From Microvirga aerophila (GTDB taxonomy: Bacteria; Pseudomonadota; Alphaproteobacteria; Rhizobiales; Beijerinckiaceae), in the NCBI RefSeq assembly GCF_003332305.1, contig NZ_QOIO01000009.1:82052-146051 (forward strand): a DNA stretch of 64,000 nt. The letters run 5' to 3'. This document shows, one piece after another, positions 57,011 through 64,000 of the stretch (position 1 is its first letter; each line of letters starts with the position of its first letter). The notes under the pieces are model-generated. The model searched no databases and was not told the DNA's origin. It saw only the letters and a program-made list of their open reading frames with translations. The translations under genes were made by a program, and so were the position numbers.

Positions 57011-58706
57011 TCAGGCGGCCTTGACGCCGGACAGGAAGCTGTCGACCTCGTGGCCCAGGCTGTTGGAATGCCGGGCTAGTTCGCGCGCCGCGCTGAGCAC
57101 CTGGGACGCAGCCGCGCCCGTCTCGCCAGCCCCGCGCTTCACGTCTCCGATATTGCCGGTCACCTGCTCGGTGCCGCGGGCAGCTTCCTGGACGTTGCGG
57201 GCGATCTCGGCAGTCGCCGCGCCCTGCTCCTCCATGGCGGCCGCGATGCCGACCGAGATATGAGACATCTCGCCGATGGTCCTGGTGATCTCCTGGATCG
57301 CGTCGACAGCCTGGCGGGTGGCCTGCTGCACTTCGCCGATCTGCGAACCAATCTCATCGGTGGCCTTGGAGGTTTGGTTGGCCAGTTCCTTGACCTCGGT
57401 GGCCACGACCGCAAAGCCCTTGCCGGCCTCGCCCGCCCGCGCCGCCTCGATGGTGGCGTTGAGCGCCAACAGGTTGGTCTGGGACGCGATGTTGTTGATC
57501 AGTGCAATGACGTTGCCGATCCGCTCCGCCGTGGTGCTGAGTTGCTGAACGATCATGTTGGTGCGCCGGGCGTCGTCTACGGCGCGCTCGGCGATCTGTG
57601 ACGATTGCTGCACCTGAGACGCGATCTCGCGGATGGAGATAGAGAGCTCCTCGGTGGCGGCCGCCACGGTCTGCACGTTGGCGGAGGTCTGCTCCGCGGC
57701 CGATGCGACGTTGACCGACTGGCCGGTCGTCTGATCGGCAATGCTCGTCATGGACTGCGCGGTGGCCTCCATCTCAGTGGCCGAGGAGGACAGACCCTGC
57801 GTCAGGATCGACACATTGGACTCGAACTGCCTCGTGAGCTGATCGAGCATCTGCGCGCGGCGCATCTTTGCGTCATTCTCGGCTTCCTGCTCGGCCGCAA
57901 GGCGGCGCGCCTCGATGGCATTGTCCTTGAAGACCTGGAGAGCGCGAGCCAGCTGGCCAATTTCATCCTTGCGGTCGGCGCCCGTGACGCTCACGGCAAG
58001 GTCTCCGCTTGCGAGCCGCCCCATGGCGCCCGTCATGGCGCCGAGAGGACGCGTGATGCCATAGATCGCGATGGCGCCGATCAAAGCAACGGCCATTGCC
58101 AATGCGACAACCGAGGAAAGGATCAGCGTCATGGAAGTGGATGATGCCAGCGCCGCGGCGTCTGCCTTGGCAGCCTCGAGCGCGTTGCGATTGGCCTCGA
58201 TCCGCTCCGCGAGAATGTCGCGCGTCTTTCTGCGGACGTCTCGCCCTTCTCCGTTGGAGATGTTGAGGGCGTTGAAGTCGTCATCCTTCATGCTGAAGGC
58301 GACGCTCTTGTCCATGAGGGTGAAATAGCTGCCGACGTTCGACTTGATCTCTTCGTTCATGGCACGGCGCGGGCGTATCCGACAGGGCAATAAGCTCATC
58401 GATATGCTGCATCGCGAGCTTCTTGTATTGCTGATACACGGCCTCGGCGCTCTTGAGCCGCTCCGGCTCGCTAGCACTGAAAAGGATGAGGTTCTTCTCC
58501 TGGATGCTGGCCTCGTTCACCTCGGCATTGATCTGCAGGATGGCGGTCAGGCGGGCGGCATCGACGTCGACGAGTTCCTGTGTATCGACCGCCATCCTGT
58601 CGAGACCCGTCTTTGCCAGAACGATCAGGCCGGCTGTAATGGCGAGGAAAACCGTGACCGGGATCGCCAGCTTCATCGAGAGCTTGAGATTATTGAGAAC
58701 GCGCAT
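57011..58706 (-). pseudogene. Methyl-accepting chemotaxis protein, broken by a one-base insertion
   Basis: The N-terminal part (58706 to about 58370) reads MRVLNNLKLSMKLAIPVTVF with a membrane helix and a four-helix-bundle sensor up to [10 protein letters not shown]. The frame then shifts by one base within 58366-58374, and the rest ([16 protein letters not shown] onward, to 57011) continues in another frame. That part has a second membrane helix, HAMP ([20 protein letters not shown]) and the signalling hairpin ([14 protein letters not shown] region). Removing one G or C from the GC-rich run restores a single frame of about 564 residues, the usual MCP length. It may be a real pseudogene or a sequence error. 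Confidence 0.85.
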
Positions 58707-58916
58707 TGTCTTTCAGTGGCCTGCCCGCATCGCCGCGGGAAGCGCGCGCCCCCTGACGCGACGTAACTTCAGGCTTACCGACCCTGCGAGGTCAGGGTGA
58801 AGGCAAGCTTAACGCGCGACGCCCTACCCCTCATATCTAACTGTTAAAAGCGCCGGTCGGCAGTCATCCGGCGCCTGTCGCCGCATGATCGAACCCTCGA
58901 TCCCGCCTGATGGCGA

Positions 58917-60092
58917 CTACGCCGCGTTCCGTGCAGAGAGTTCGTACGCAACGCCGATGAAGCGGTCTTCCTGCGGCGACTTCGCACGCATCATCCCTCC
59001 ACGGGCGGACACGCAGATCAGGCTGCCATCGGGCCGCACGACTCGGAAGACCTCCTCGAATGGTTCGTCGCGTTCGAGCGCAGCGTCGAGCGCCGCGACG
59101 ACCCGCGCCTGGTCGTCCTCATGGATCAGGGACACGAAGTGAGCCAAACCTCCCGAACCGGTTTCGAACAGCGACTGGAAAGCGCCCGACTGCGTCACGA
59201 GCATTGTTGCCGGATCGAGTTCCCAGGCGACGAGGCGAGCCGCCTCCATCACCCGCCGCAACTGCTCCTCGCTTGCCCGCAGCGCCTCCATGGCCCGCAT
59301 GTGATCGTCGACATCCGTGACGGTGCCGATCCATTCCCTGACCGAGCCATCATCTTGCTCGATGGGGATGCCTCTCGCCAGCATCCAGCGATAGTTTCCA
59401 TCCCGATGCAGGACCCGGAAGGCAGCTTCCACCTTGTCGCCGCTATTGCACCCCTCCTCCCAGAGCTGCCCTGCCCTCTCCCGGTCATCGGGATGGACAA
59501 CCTGAAGCCATCCATTGCTTCTCAGCTCCGCAGCATCCTGGCCCGTCCGCTCGGTCCATCCGGTGCTGTTCGTCACGCGACCATCAGCATCCGCCCGCCA
59601 CTCCACCGCGGCGCTTGCCTGCACCAAAGCGCGGTAGCGTTCCTCGCTTCGAATGAGTTCCTTGGCCTGCCGCGATCCAATCTGAAGCCTTTCGAGACTT
59701 GGGATGGTTCCGAACGCCCTATCGGGCCCGCAGGAGTTGCCGGCGTCGGCCTGGAAGCGCCTGAAAGTTGGTTCATATCGTCCGACCGGGATGTCGATCC
59801 GGACAGGCAGGTTGCAATTCGGCTGGGCGTAGATCCTGGTCAATGCCTCACGAAGGCGCTTGGCTTTCACGCGGACGATCGCATCCGTGGCCGGGTCGAA
59901 ATCCTCTGGCCGGCCAAGCGCTTCCGTGGCGATCGAGTAGGACTTCAGCAGGCTGCCCCGGCCCGCCAGGCTTGTTTCGACGATATAGCCGAGGAACGCC
60001 CTCAATTGCGGAGATCGCTGGAATGGAGCCTCCAGCAGGATCCTGTGCAGTGTCGCCCTCACCTCTTCGGGGGCAATCGCATGCGTCTCCAT
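58917..60092 (-). CDS. PAS-domain sensor protein with N-terminal adenylate-cyclase-associated-type domain
   Basis: A 391-residue soluble protein. The first 110 residues (RATLHRILLEAPFQRSPQLR, then FDPATDAIVRVKAKRLREAL) match a DNA-binding-like module often found at the N-terminus of Hyphomicrobiales adenylate cyclase-like and PAS proteins. Two PAS domains follow (about 155-270 and 290-390), with the PAC-type end GTVTDVDDHMRAMEALRASE. No kinase, GGDEF or output domain is seen after them, so it may act by protein contact or as a regulator. The ATG at 60090-60092 is chosen; two upstream in-frame ATG codons are possible. Confidence 0.8.
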   Translation of the reverse strand: METHAIAPEEVRATLHRILLEAPFQRSPQLRAFLGYIVETSLAGRGSLLKSYSIATEALGRPEDFDPATDAIVRVKAKRLREALTRIYAQPNCNLPVRIDIPVGRYEPTFRRFQADAGNSCGPDRAFGTIPSLERLQIGSRQAKELIRSEERYRALVQASAAVEWRADADGRVTNSTGWTERTGQDAAELRSNGWLQVVHPDDRERAGQLWEEGCNSGDKVEAAFRVLHRDGNYRWMLARGIPIEQDDGSVREWIGTVTDVDDHMRAMEALRASEEQLRRVMEAARLVAWELDPATMLVTQSGAFQSLFETGSGGLAHFVSLIHEDDQARVVAALDAALERDEPFEEVFRVVRPDGSLICVSARGGMMRAKSPQEDRFIGVAYELSARNAA

Positions 60093-60149
60093 CACTTCAA
60101 TGCCGCCAATGACCAAGCAAAAATTCATTTTGGGAATGAGCCGGGCCAC

Positions 60150-60582
60150 TTCCCTAACGTCACCTCCATATAGTCTCGATCAAGCCGGTCAAGTTGCAAT
60201 GTGTTGAGACCGTTGCAGACAACGTAAACCTGGGATGCAAACAAGCTCTAGGGCACATCCTCATAAAGGCTAAGCTTGTCGATTATCACTTCACTACACA
60301 AAATCGCCCTCGTGAGGGTTCGACACATTTGAGGCCCCAACCTGACGTCGATGTCGACATAGTATGTCCGCATTACTTTACATGAACTTGCCCAAGCGCT
60401 GGAGCGTCTAGCGGGGGCATCTCCCGAAAAGCCGGGCGGCGGGCCAGCCCACTTGACAATAACATAGGTGAATGTGCTCCTTGCGCCCAAGGCTATGGTC
60501 TGGCCATGGGTAGGCCGCCCCACTCGGGTCGGAGGATGCCACCCCACCATCCCACCTCATTCAGTCGAAGGTTGCGTCGCCA
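60150..60582. other. Intergenic region upstream of nepR
   Basis: About 430 bp between the divergent PAS gene and nepR, with no convincing gene. A TTGACA at 60453-60458 has no good -10 at 16-18 bp. I see no GGAAC-N16/17-CGTT EcfG promoter in either direction. The GC content is lower near 60270-60380, the only oddity I see. Confidence 0.4.
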
Positions 60583-60801
60583 GTGCCGGACCAGATGATG
60601 AACGATGATCGGCATGGTCTGCCGCAAGACATCCAGACCAGCCCTCAGGCTTCTGACCCGAAGGTCGCTCCCGAAATCAAGGATGCGATTGGTCAGGGCC
60701 TGCGCGCCATGTATGAAAGCCTAAAGGCGGAGCCTTTGCCGGATCGCCTCGTGCAATTGCTCAAGCAGCTCGACACCCAGGATCAGGATAAGGCTTCATG
60801 A
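60583..60801 (+). CDS. nepR: Anti-sigma factor NepR
   Basis: A 72-residue NepR that binds and holds EcfG until phosphorylated PhyR takes it away. The core is APEIKDAIGQGLRAMYESLKAEPLPDRLVQLL (residues about 29-60, shown here by its ends), with the usual short helix pair. The N-terminus is polar and disordered. The start is a GTG at 60583, or an ATG at 60595. Its stop overlaps the ecfG start by 4 bases (ATGA). PhyR itself is not in this window. Confidence 0.93.
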   Translation: MPDQMMNDDRHGLPQDIQTSPQASDPKVAPEIKDAIGQGLRAMYESLKAEPLPDRLVQLLKQLDTQDQDKAS

Positions 60802-61340
60802 CCCTGACCCCTGAGTTGAAGGACGAGATGCTTCGGTCGGTGCCGCACCTGCGCGCCTTCGCGATCTCGTTGACGGGCAATATCGATCAAGCCGACGACC
60901 TCGTGCAGGAAGCCCTGACGCGCGGTCTGAGCAATCTTCATCGCTTTCAACCGGGCACGAGCATCCAGGCCTGGCTTTTCACCATCCTGCGCAATCAGTT
61001 TCACACCCATTACCGCAAGAGCCGTCGCGAAGTCGAAGACCCGGATGGCGCAATGGCAAGCCGATTGAGCAGCCTTCCGGAACAGCACGGCCATCTCGAC
61101 ATCCAGGACCTGCAGGTTGCCCTCGCGAAACTTCCCTTCGAGCAGCGTGAAGCGCTTCTTCTCGTTGCGGCGGAAGGCTTTAGCTACGAGGAAGCCGCGC
61201 ATATCTGCGGAGCTCAACTCGGCACCATCAAGAGCCGGATCAACAGAGCCCGCAGCCGCCTGGCGGAGATCCTCGGCATCGAGAAGGCCGAGGACATCGG
61301 CTCCGACCGGGTCACCAGAGCGGCTCTCGGCACTGAATGA
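60798..61340 (+). CDS. ecfG: General stress response sigma factor EcfG
   Basis: A 180-residue ECF sigma factor of the EcfG group. Region 2 has GNIDQADDLVQEALTRGLSN near 28-46 and AWLFTILRNQFHTHYRK. Region 4 has LPFEQREALLLVAAEGFSYEEAAHI near 107-131 and GTIKSRINRARSRL near 138. It directs RNA polymerase to GGAAC-N16/17-CGTT promoters under stress in alphaproteobacteria. It is coupled to nepR, and the next gene overlaps its stop (ATGA). Both couplings suggest a three-gene unit. Confidence 0.95.
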   Translation: MTLTPELKDEMLRSVPHLRAFAISLTGNIDQADDLVQEALTRGLSNLHRFQPGTSIQAWLFTILRNQFHTHYRKSRREVEDPDGAMASRLSSLPEQHGHLDIQDLQVALAKLPFEQREALLLVAAEGFSYEEAAHICGAQLGTIKSRINRARSRLAEILGIEKAEDIGSDRVTRAALGTE

Positions 61341-61681
61341 AGCAGCCTGCCATGTATTCCGCGAGCAACGTCCTGACCAAGCCGATGGCCGATAACGAGA
61401 TCGCCTTCCAGTCATATTTCGAGCCGGATACGGTGCTCATCCTGAGCGCAGCCTACGACCGCGCCCTGGACCGGCTAGGGGAGATGCCGGACAGCATCAA
61501 TGCTCCGGCCCATGTGCTTCGTCGCGAGGTCGCACGGCAGATCATCGCCGCGGCGAAAACTGGCGAGAGGGACGCCGACCGGCTCTGTGAACTGGCCCTC
61601 AGCGAATGGCGGCGACTGTCGAGAGAGGAAACGCCGGAGCAGCATCGCGGTGACGGGCCAAAAGCTGATCGAGAGCCGTGA
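61337..61681 (+). CDS. Small hypothetical protein coupled to ecfG
   Basis: A 114-residue protein. The central part, FEPDTVLILSAAYDRALDRLGEMP then LRREVARQIIAAAKTGERDA, resembles a small helical protein common in Hyphomicrobiales (it contains the phrase REVARQIIAAA). Its function is unknown. It starts on the ecfG stop (ATGA), so it is translated together with the sigma factor. The last 83 bases overlap the 3' end of the response regulator gene on the other strand; one of the two ends may therefore be shorter in reality. Confidence 0.75.
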   Translation: MKQPAMYSASNVLTKPMADNEIAFQSYFEPDTVLILSAAYDRALDRLGEMPDSINAPAHVLRREVARQIIAAAKTGERDADRLCELALSEWRRLSREETPEQHRGDGPKADREP

Positions 61682-62024
61682 TCAAATCCTCATGAGCGCT
61701 TGGCTTTTCGAGCCACTTTGTGCACTCGAACTCCGCCGCGAATTCCTTATGGCTCCGCCCGGAATAAATGATGAACGGAATCGCTCTATTCTGTAATTCC
61801 CGGGCAAGTTCCGTGCAGGGGCCATCCTGCAGCATCGCATCGAGGATCGCAATGTCGGGGGGGCTGTTTTCCAGCCAGGCAAAGGCGTCGGAACAGCTGC
61901 CCGCAGGCCCTAAAATCGCATAACCAGCGGCCTCGAGAGCGTCCGTGATATCGAAGCCGATGATCGCATCGTCTTCCGCGACAAGCACCGTTCGCAAGTC
62001 GTATGGGCGTGACGGATCGGACAT
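61599..62024 (-). CDS. Single-domain response regulator
   Basis: A 141-residue receiver domain without output domain. The acidic pocket is VLVAEDDAIIGFDI (Asp18, Asp19), the phospho-acceptor is Asp62 in DIAILDAMLQDG, with Ser88 and Lys107 (WLEKPS). Single-domain receivers of this kind, such as SdrG, feed the PhyR-NepR-EcfG network in some alphaproteobacteria; its place beside nepR-ecfG makes this a fair guess. The ATG at 62022-62024 starts just before YDLRTVLVAEDD. The 3' end overlaps the small gene downstream of ecfG. Confidence 0.88.
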   Translation of the reverse strand: MSDPSRPYDLRTVLVAEDDAIIGFDITDALEAAGYAILGPAGSCSDAFAWLENSPPDIAILDAMLQDGPCTELARELQNRAIPFIIYSGRSHKEFAAEFECTKWLEKPSAHEDLITALDQLLARHRDAAPAFPLSTVAAIR

Positions 62025-62351
62025 GGGTTCACTCGGAACAGGAGGTGCTCGGGCGAACCGACCACTCTGCAGGATGATGCCGGCCCTCAGACTCAACACA
62101 GCTGACGAGAACAAACGTTCCACGTTTTTCCGATGGGTGAATTTACATATGTTAGGGATTCCCCCGAAGGCTTCCATTTTTTGATGCTGCATTCCCTTGG
62201 CGTCGGGATAGAGGCTGCCGGCAGCTCCGCTCCAAATGCCCTGACAGAATTAACACAGTTTATTGCCGACCCGACGGAGCGCGGCCAGAAGCCTCGATCC
62301 GGCCAAGCATCCATCCTGGATGGCAGAATGCGCCATTTCGGAATCCAAGAC
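62025..62351. other. Intergenic region between response regulator and Crp/Fnr genes
   Basis: A 327-bp divergent promoter region. A GGAAC...GTT arrangement on the minus strand (62121 to 62095) has 18 bp before TGTT, one or more longer than the EcfG consensus. An open frame from 62133 into the Crp/Fnr gene is present but not family-like. Nothing else is evident. Confidence 0.35.
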
Positions 62352-63070
62352 ATGACCAACCCACTCATCCTGAAGCTCGCGCATCGCGACCAGCTCACAG
62401 TGGAAGAGAAGCAGGCGCTCGAAACGGCGATTGCGAGGGTTCGTCATGTGGACGCCGACGAGGACATCGTCCGGGAAGGAACGCGCCCGGCCGAGAGCAA
62501 TCTGCTCCTCGAGGGCTTTGCGGCCCGCTACAAAATCCTGTCCAACGGCCGAAGGCAGATCACAGCCATTCACGTGACTGGCGATTCGTCGACCTGAACA
62601 GCTTTCTCCTGAAGCAGATGGATCATGGGGTAGCGGCCCTTACCCCCTGCCGGATCGCCGTCGTCCCGCACGAGGCCCTTCAGCGGATCAGCGAGGGACA
62701 GCCTCACCTCACCCGGATGCTGTGGCTCAGCACCCTCATCGACGGCGCCATCCAACGGGAATGGCTCGTGGCCATGGGGCGCCGGTCGGCCCTGGGGCAC
62801 TTCGCGCACCTCCTGTGCGAGCTGTTCCTGCGCCTGGAGTCCGTGGGGCAGACGGACGGGCAACGGTTTCGGCTGCCAATTACGCAGGTCGAATTGGGTG
62901 ATACGCTTGGTCTTTCGTCCGTCCACGTCAATCGCGTGGTGCAGGAACTGCGCAGCAAGGGAATGATTACCTGGACGGGAGATGTGGTGACGATCCTGGA
63001 CTGGGCCGAACTTCGCAAGGAGGCTGACTTCGATCCGACCTACCTCTACCTCAACCGGGAATCACGTTAG
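62352..63070 (+). pseudogene. Crp/Fnr-family regulator, broken by a one-base deletion
   Basis: The cAMP-binding-like domain runs from MTNPLILKLAHRDQLTVEEK to ITAIHVTGD, then stops early. At 62584-62587 the sequence is GATTC; adding one T (GATTTC) would give GDFVDLNSFLLKQMDHG and continue in the frame that runs to 63070. The rest has the cNMP fold end and an HTH (VELGDTLGLSSVHVNRVVQEL) typical of FixK/Fnr-like regulators. The intact gene would make about 239 residues, the usual length. No iron-sulfur cysteines are seen. The break may be real or a sequence error. Confidence 0.85.
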
Positions 63071-63120
63071 AGAATGGCATGGGATTGGGTCCGACAATTA
63101 CGTTTCAGCCCATTTCCGTC

Positions 63121-63367
63121 ATGACGGATGGAGGCAGCCGTGTGGGGCAGCTTGTCATGGCCGATGATCACTTGGTCGCTGTGTTCACAGTCGTTTCGGC
63201 CGCAGAGGTCGGCGAAGAAGGCACCGAAGGGGGGCTGGTTTCTCGAAGCGGGCTTTGGCCCCTGCAGCGCCATCCTGACAACCACGCCGCCGATCTTCGC
63301 CCGCATCGAGGAGGCGCAAAGCTGGGTGTACGAAAGGGTCACGCAGGAGAAGACAGCCCGCTCCTGA
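63121..63367 (+). pseudogene. Small hypothetical protein with frameshift in a G6 run
   Basis: The frame from the ATG at 63121 reads MTDGGSRVGQLVMADDHLVAVF and on to EEGTEG, then a run of six G (63229-63234) shifts it. With five G the reading is TEGGWFLEAGFGPCS and continues to the TGA at 63365-63367 (PPIFARIEEAQSWVYERV near the end). The joined product is about 81 residues, and the WFLEAGFGPCS part looks like a small family of Hyphomicrobiales proteins of unknown function. The family match and the repair are inferred. An ATG at 63079 is an alternative start. Confidence 0.55.
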
Positions 63368-63401
63368 CCCTCGGGCGAGCGGGCTGATGTTACGCTTCGC
63401 G

Positions 63402-63905
63402 TCAGCGGGAATAGATAGCGGAGTTTCCTCCGTGCTCCTTCACCTCGACGCTCTCGAGCCAGACCCGTCCTTTCGTTTCCTCATGAACGAAGGCTGCCAC
63501 ATGACCGAAAACGTGTTTGGCCGTCGCCTCGCATCCAACCGCCGGAAGCACGCGAAGATTGACCAGTCCATCGCGATGAAGAGCTTCGAAACGCGCTAGC
63601 TCCGGATCATCCTGCGCCACCAGCATGGTGTGATCGAAGAGGTCCTTGAGCCAGGCCTTCACCGGCTTGAGGCCTCCAAAATCGAAGCACCAGTTGCGTT
63701 CGTCAAGTTCGAAAGTGGCGAACACGAACTTGAACGCAAGGGCATAACCATGGATCAGCCGGCAATGCGAATGCGTTGCCCGCCATTGCCTGAAGCAGCA
63801 GGACAAGCCCTCGTTGTGATCGTAATACTTCGTCGACCGGAAGATCTCGCGGGCCTGGGGAATGGTGTCAGGCGAGATGCCGGGCATGGCGACGGGCAGG
63901 TTCAT
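63402..63905 (-). CDS. queD: 6-carboxytetrahydropterin synthase (QueD-like)
   Basis: A 167-residue protein of the PTPS/QueD family, which makes 6-carboxytetrahydropterin for queuosine and other 7-deazaguanines. CFRQWRATHSHCRLIHGYAL (residues about 37-56) carries the zinc histidines and the catalytic Cys48. LFDHTMLVAQDD has the Asp-His pair, and a late Glu is in LESVEVKEHG. It differs from the E. coli type but fits a group seen in Hyphomicrobiales. A good ribosome site (GGTGGAG) precedes the ATG. The next gene upstream on the same strand ends 30 bp away. Confidence 0.87.
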   Translation of the reverse strand: MNLPVAMPGISPDTIPQAREIFRSTKYYDHNEGLSCCFRQWRATHSHCRLIHGYALAFKFVFATFELDERNWCFDFGGLKPVKAWLKDLFDHTMLVAQDDPELARFEALHRDGLVNLRVLPAVGCEATAKHVFGHVAAFVHEETKGRVWLESVEVKEHGGNSAIYSR

Positions 63906-63935
63906 TGATATTCTCCACCGTAGGTCCGGTATTGA

Positions 63936-64000
63936 TTATTCGTTGTTGGCGCGGTCGAGGGCGAGGCATTCCTGGAGGAACTCGCTCTTGTAGGCGGCGC
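63936..64000 (-). CDS. C-terminal fragment of an unidentified protein upstream of queD
   Basis: The last 20 codons, reading AAYKSEFLQECLALDRANNE and then TAA at 63936-63938, enter from the right edge. They form a helical end with no diagnostic motif. Its position 30 bp before queD on the same strand suggests one transcript, perhaps with other queuosine genes, but the fragment is too short to name. Confidence 0.5.
   Translation of the reverse strand, partial: AAYKSEFLQECLALDRANNE

Noticed and set aside
60453..60480. Possible sigma-70 promoter for nepR (TTGACA)
   Set aside because: No acceptable -10 hexamer lies 16-18 bp downstream.
62095..62121. Possible EcfG promoter for the response regulator (GGAAC...TGTT on the minus strand)
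   Set aside because: Spacer is 18 bp and the last element is TGTT, not CGTT; I count it only as a near miss.

Overview
The window is a stretch of GC-rich chromosome from an alphaproteobacterium. The gene content and order point to the order Hyphomicrobiales (Rhizobiales), most likely a Methylobacteriaceae-like genus such as Microvirga. The signs are a CcrM-type GANTC methylase, the split F0 operon atpI-atpB-atpE-atpF'-atpF without F1 genes, an aa3 oxidase cluster with coxF, ctaG, DUF983 and surf1, the NepR-EcfG general stress pair, SOS boxes of the GTTC-N7-GTTC type, and DUF982, DUF1127 and IalB proteins. The genus is an inference. No rRNA, tRNA, CRISPR array, prophage or transposase gene was seen.

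Layout. 0-10.3 kb is DNA metabolism: an ETF-QO start (partial), a family 4 uracil-DNA glycosylase, a YpfJ-like zinc peptidase, moaB, a glycosyltransferase-like protein, a radical SAM protein behind two tandem LexA boxes, rnhB, ccrM, a LysR regulator and mutY. Two kinds of interspersed palindromic repeat lie between these genes. 10.3-18 kb holds dciA-like, dsbA-like and smc genes and the F0 ATP synthase operon with a clear sigma-70 promoter. 18-21 kb has a HAD phosphatase and an OafA-type acyltransferase. 21.1-26.4 kb is a glycine cleavage operon on the minus strand (gcvT-gcvH-osmC-gcvPA-gcvPB), led by a tandem glycine riboswitch. 26.6-29.1 kb carries a CNNM/CorC membrane protein, a lipoprotein and an IalB protein.

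29.4-39.1 kb is the cytochrome c oxidase cluster (coxB, coxA, ctaB, coxF, ctaG, coxC, DUF983, surf1), followed by thrC and an M16 peptidase. 39-50 kb is mixed housekeeping: a GGDEF-EAL protein, YqgE, a DsbD-N protein, a peroxiredoxin, rnhA-thrB-ispH, a KefB/C-type antiporter and a MATE exporter. 50-57 kb is more accessory: DUF937, DUF1127, LysR, EamA, DUF982, a helix-hairpin-helix protein, a short PhnA and a two-component flavin monooxygenase pair.

57-64 kb is a signalling block: a chemoreceptor, a PAS protein, nepR-ecfG and a small partner, a single-domain response regulator and a Crp/Fnr regulator, followed by queD. Three genes here (chemoreceptor, Crp/Fnr, small protein at 63.1-63.4 kb) each carry one single-base indel that breaks an otherwise good reading frame. 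This may be real decay or a local sequence-quality problem. I see no clearly new multi-gene system. The best leads are the SOS-controlled radical SAM gene, the OsmC protein inside the riboswitch-led glycine operon, the monooxygenase pair of unknown substrate, a 106-bp MITE-like element that supplies a stop codon, and the frameshift cluster.
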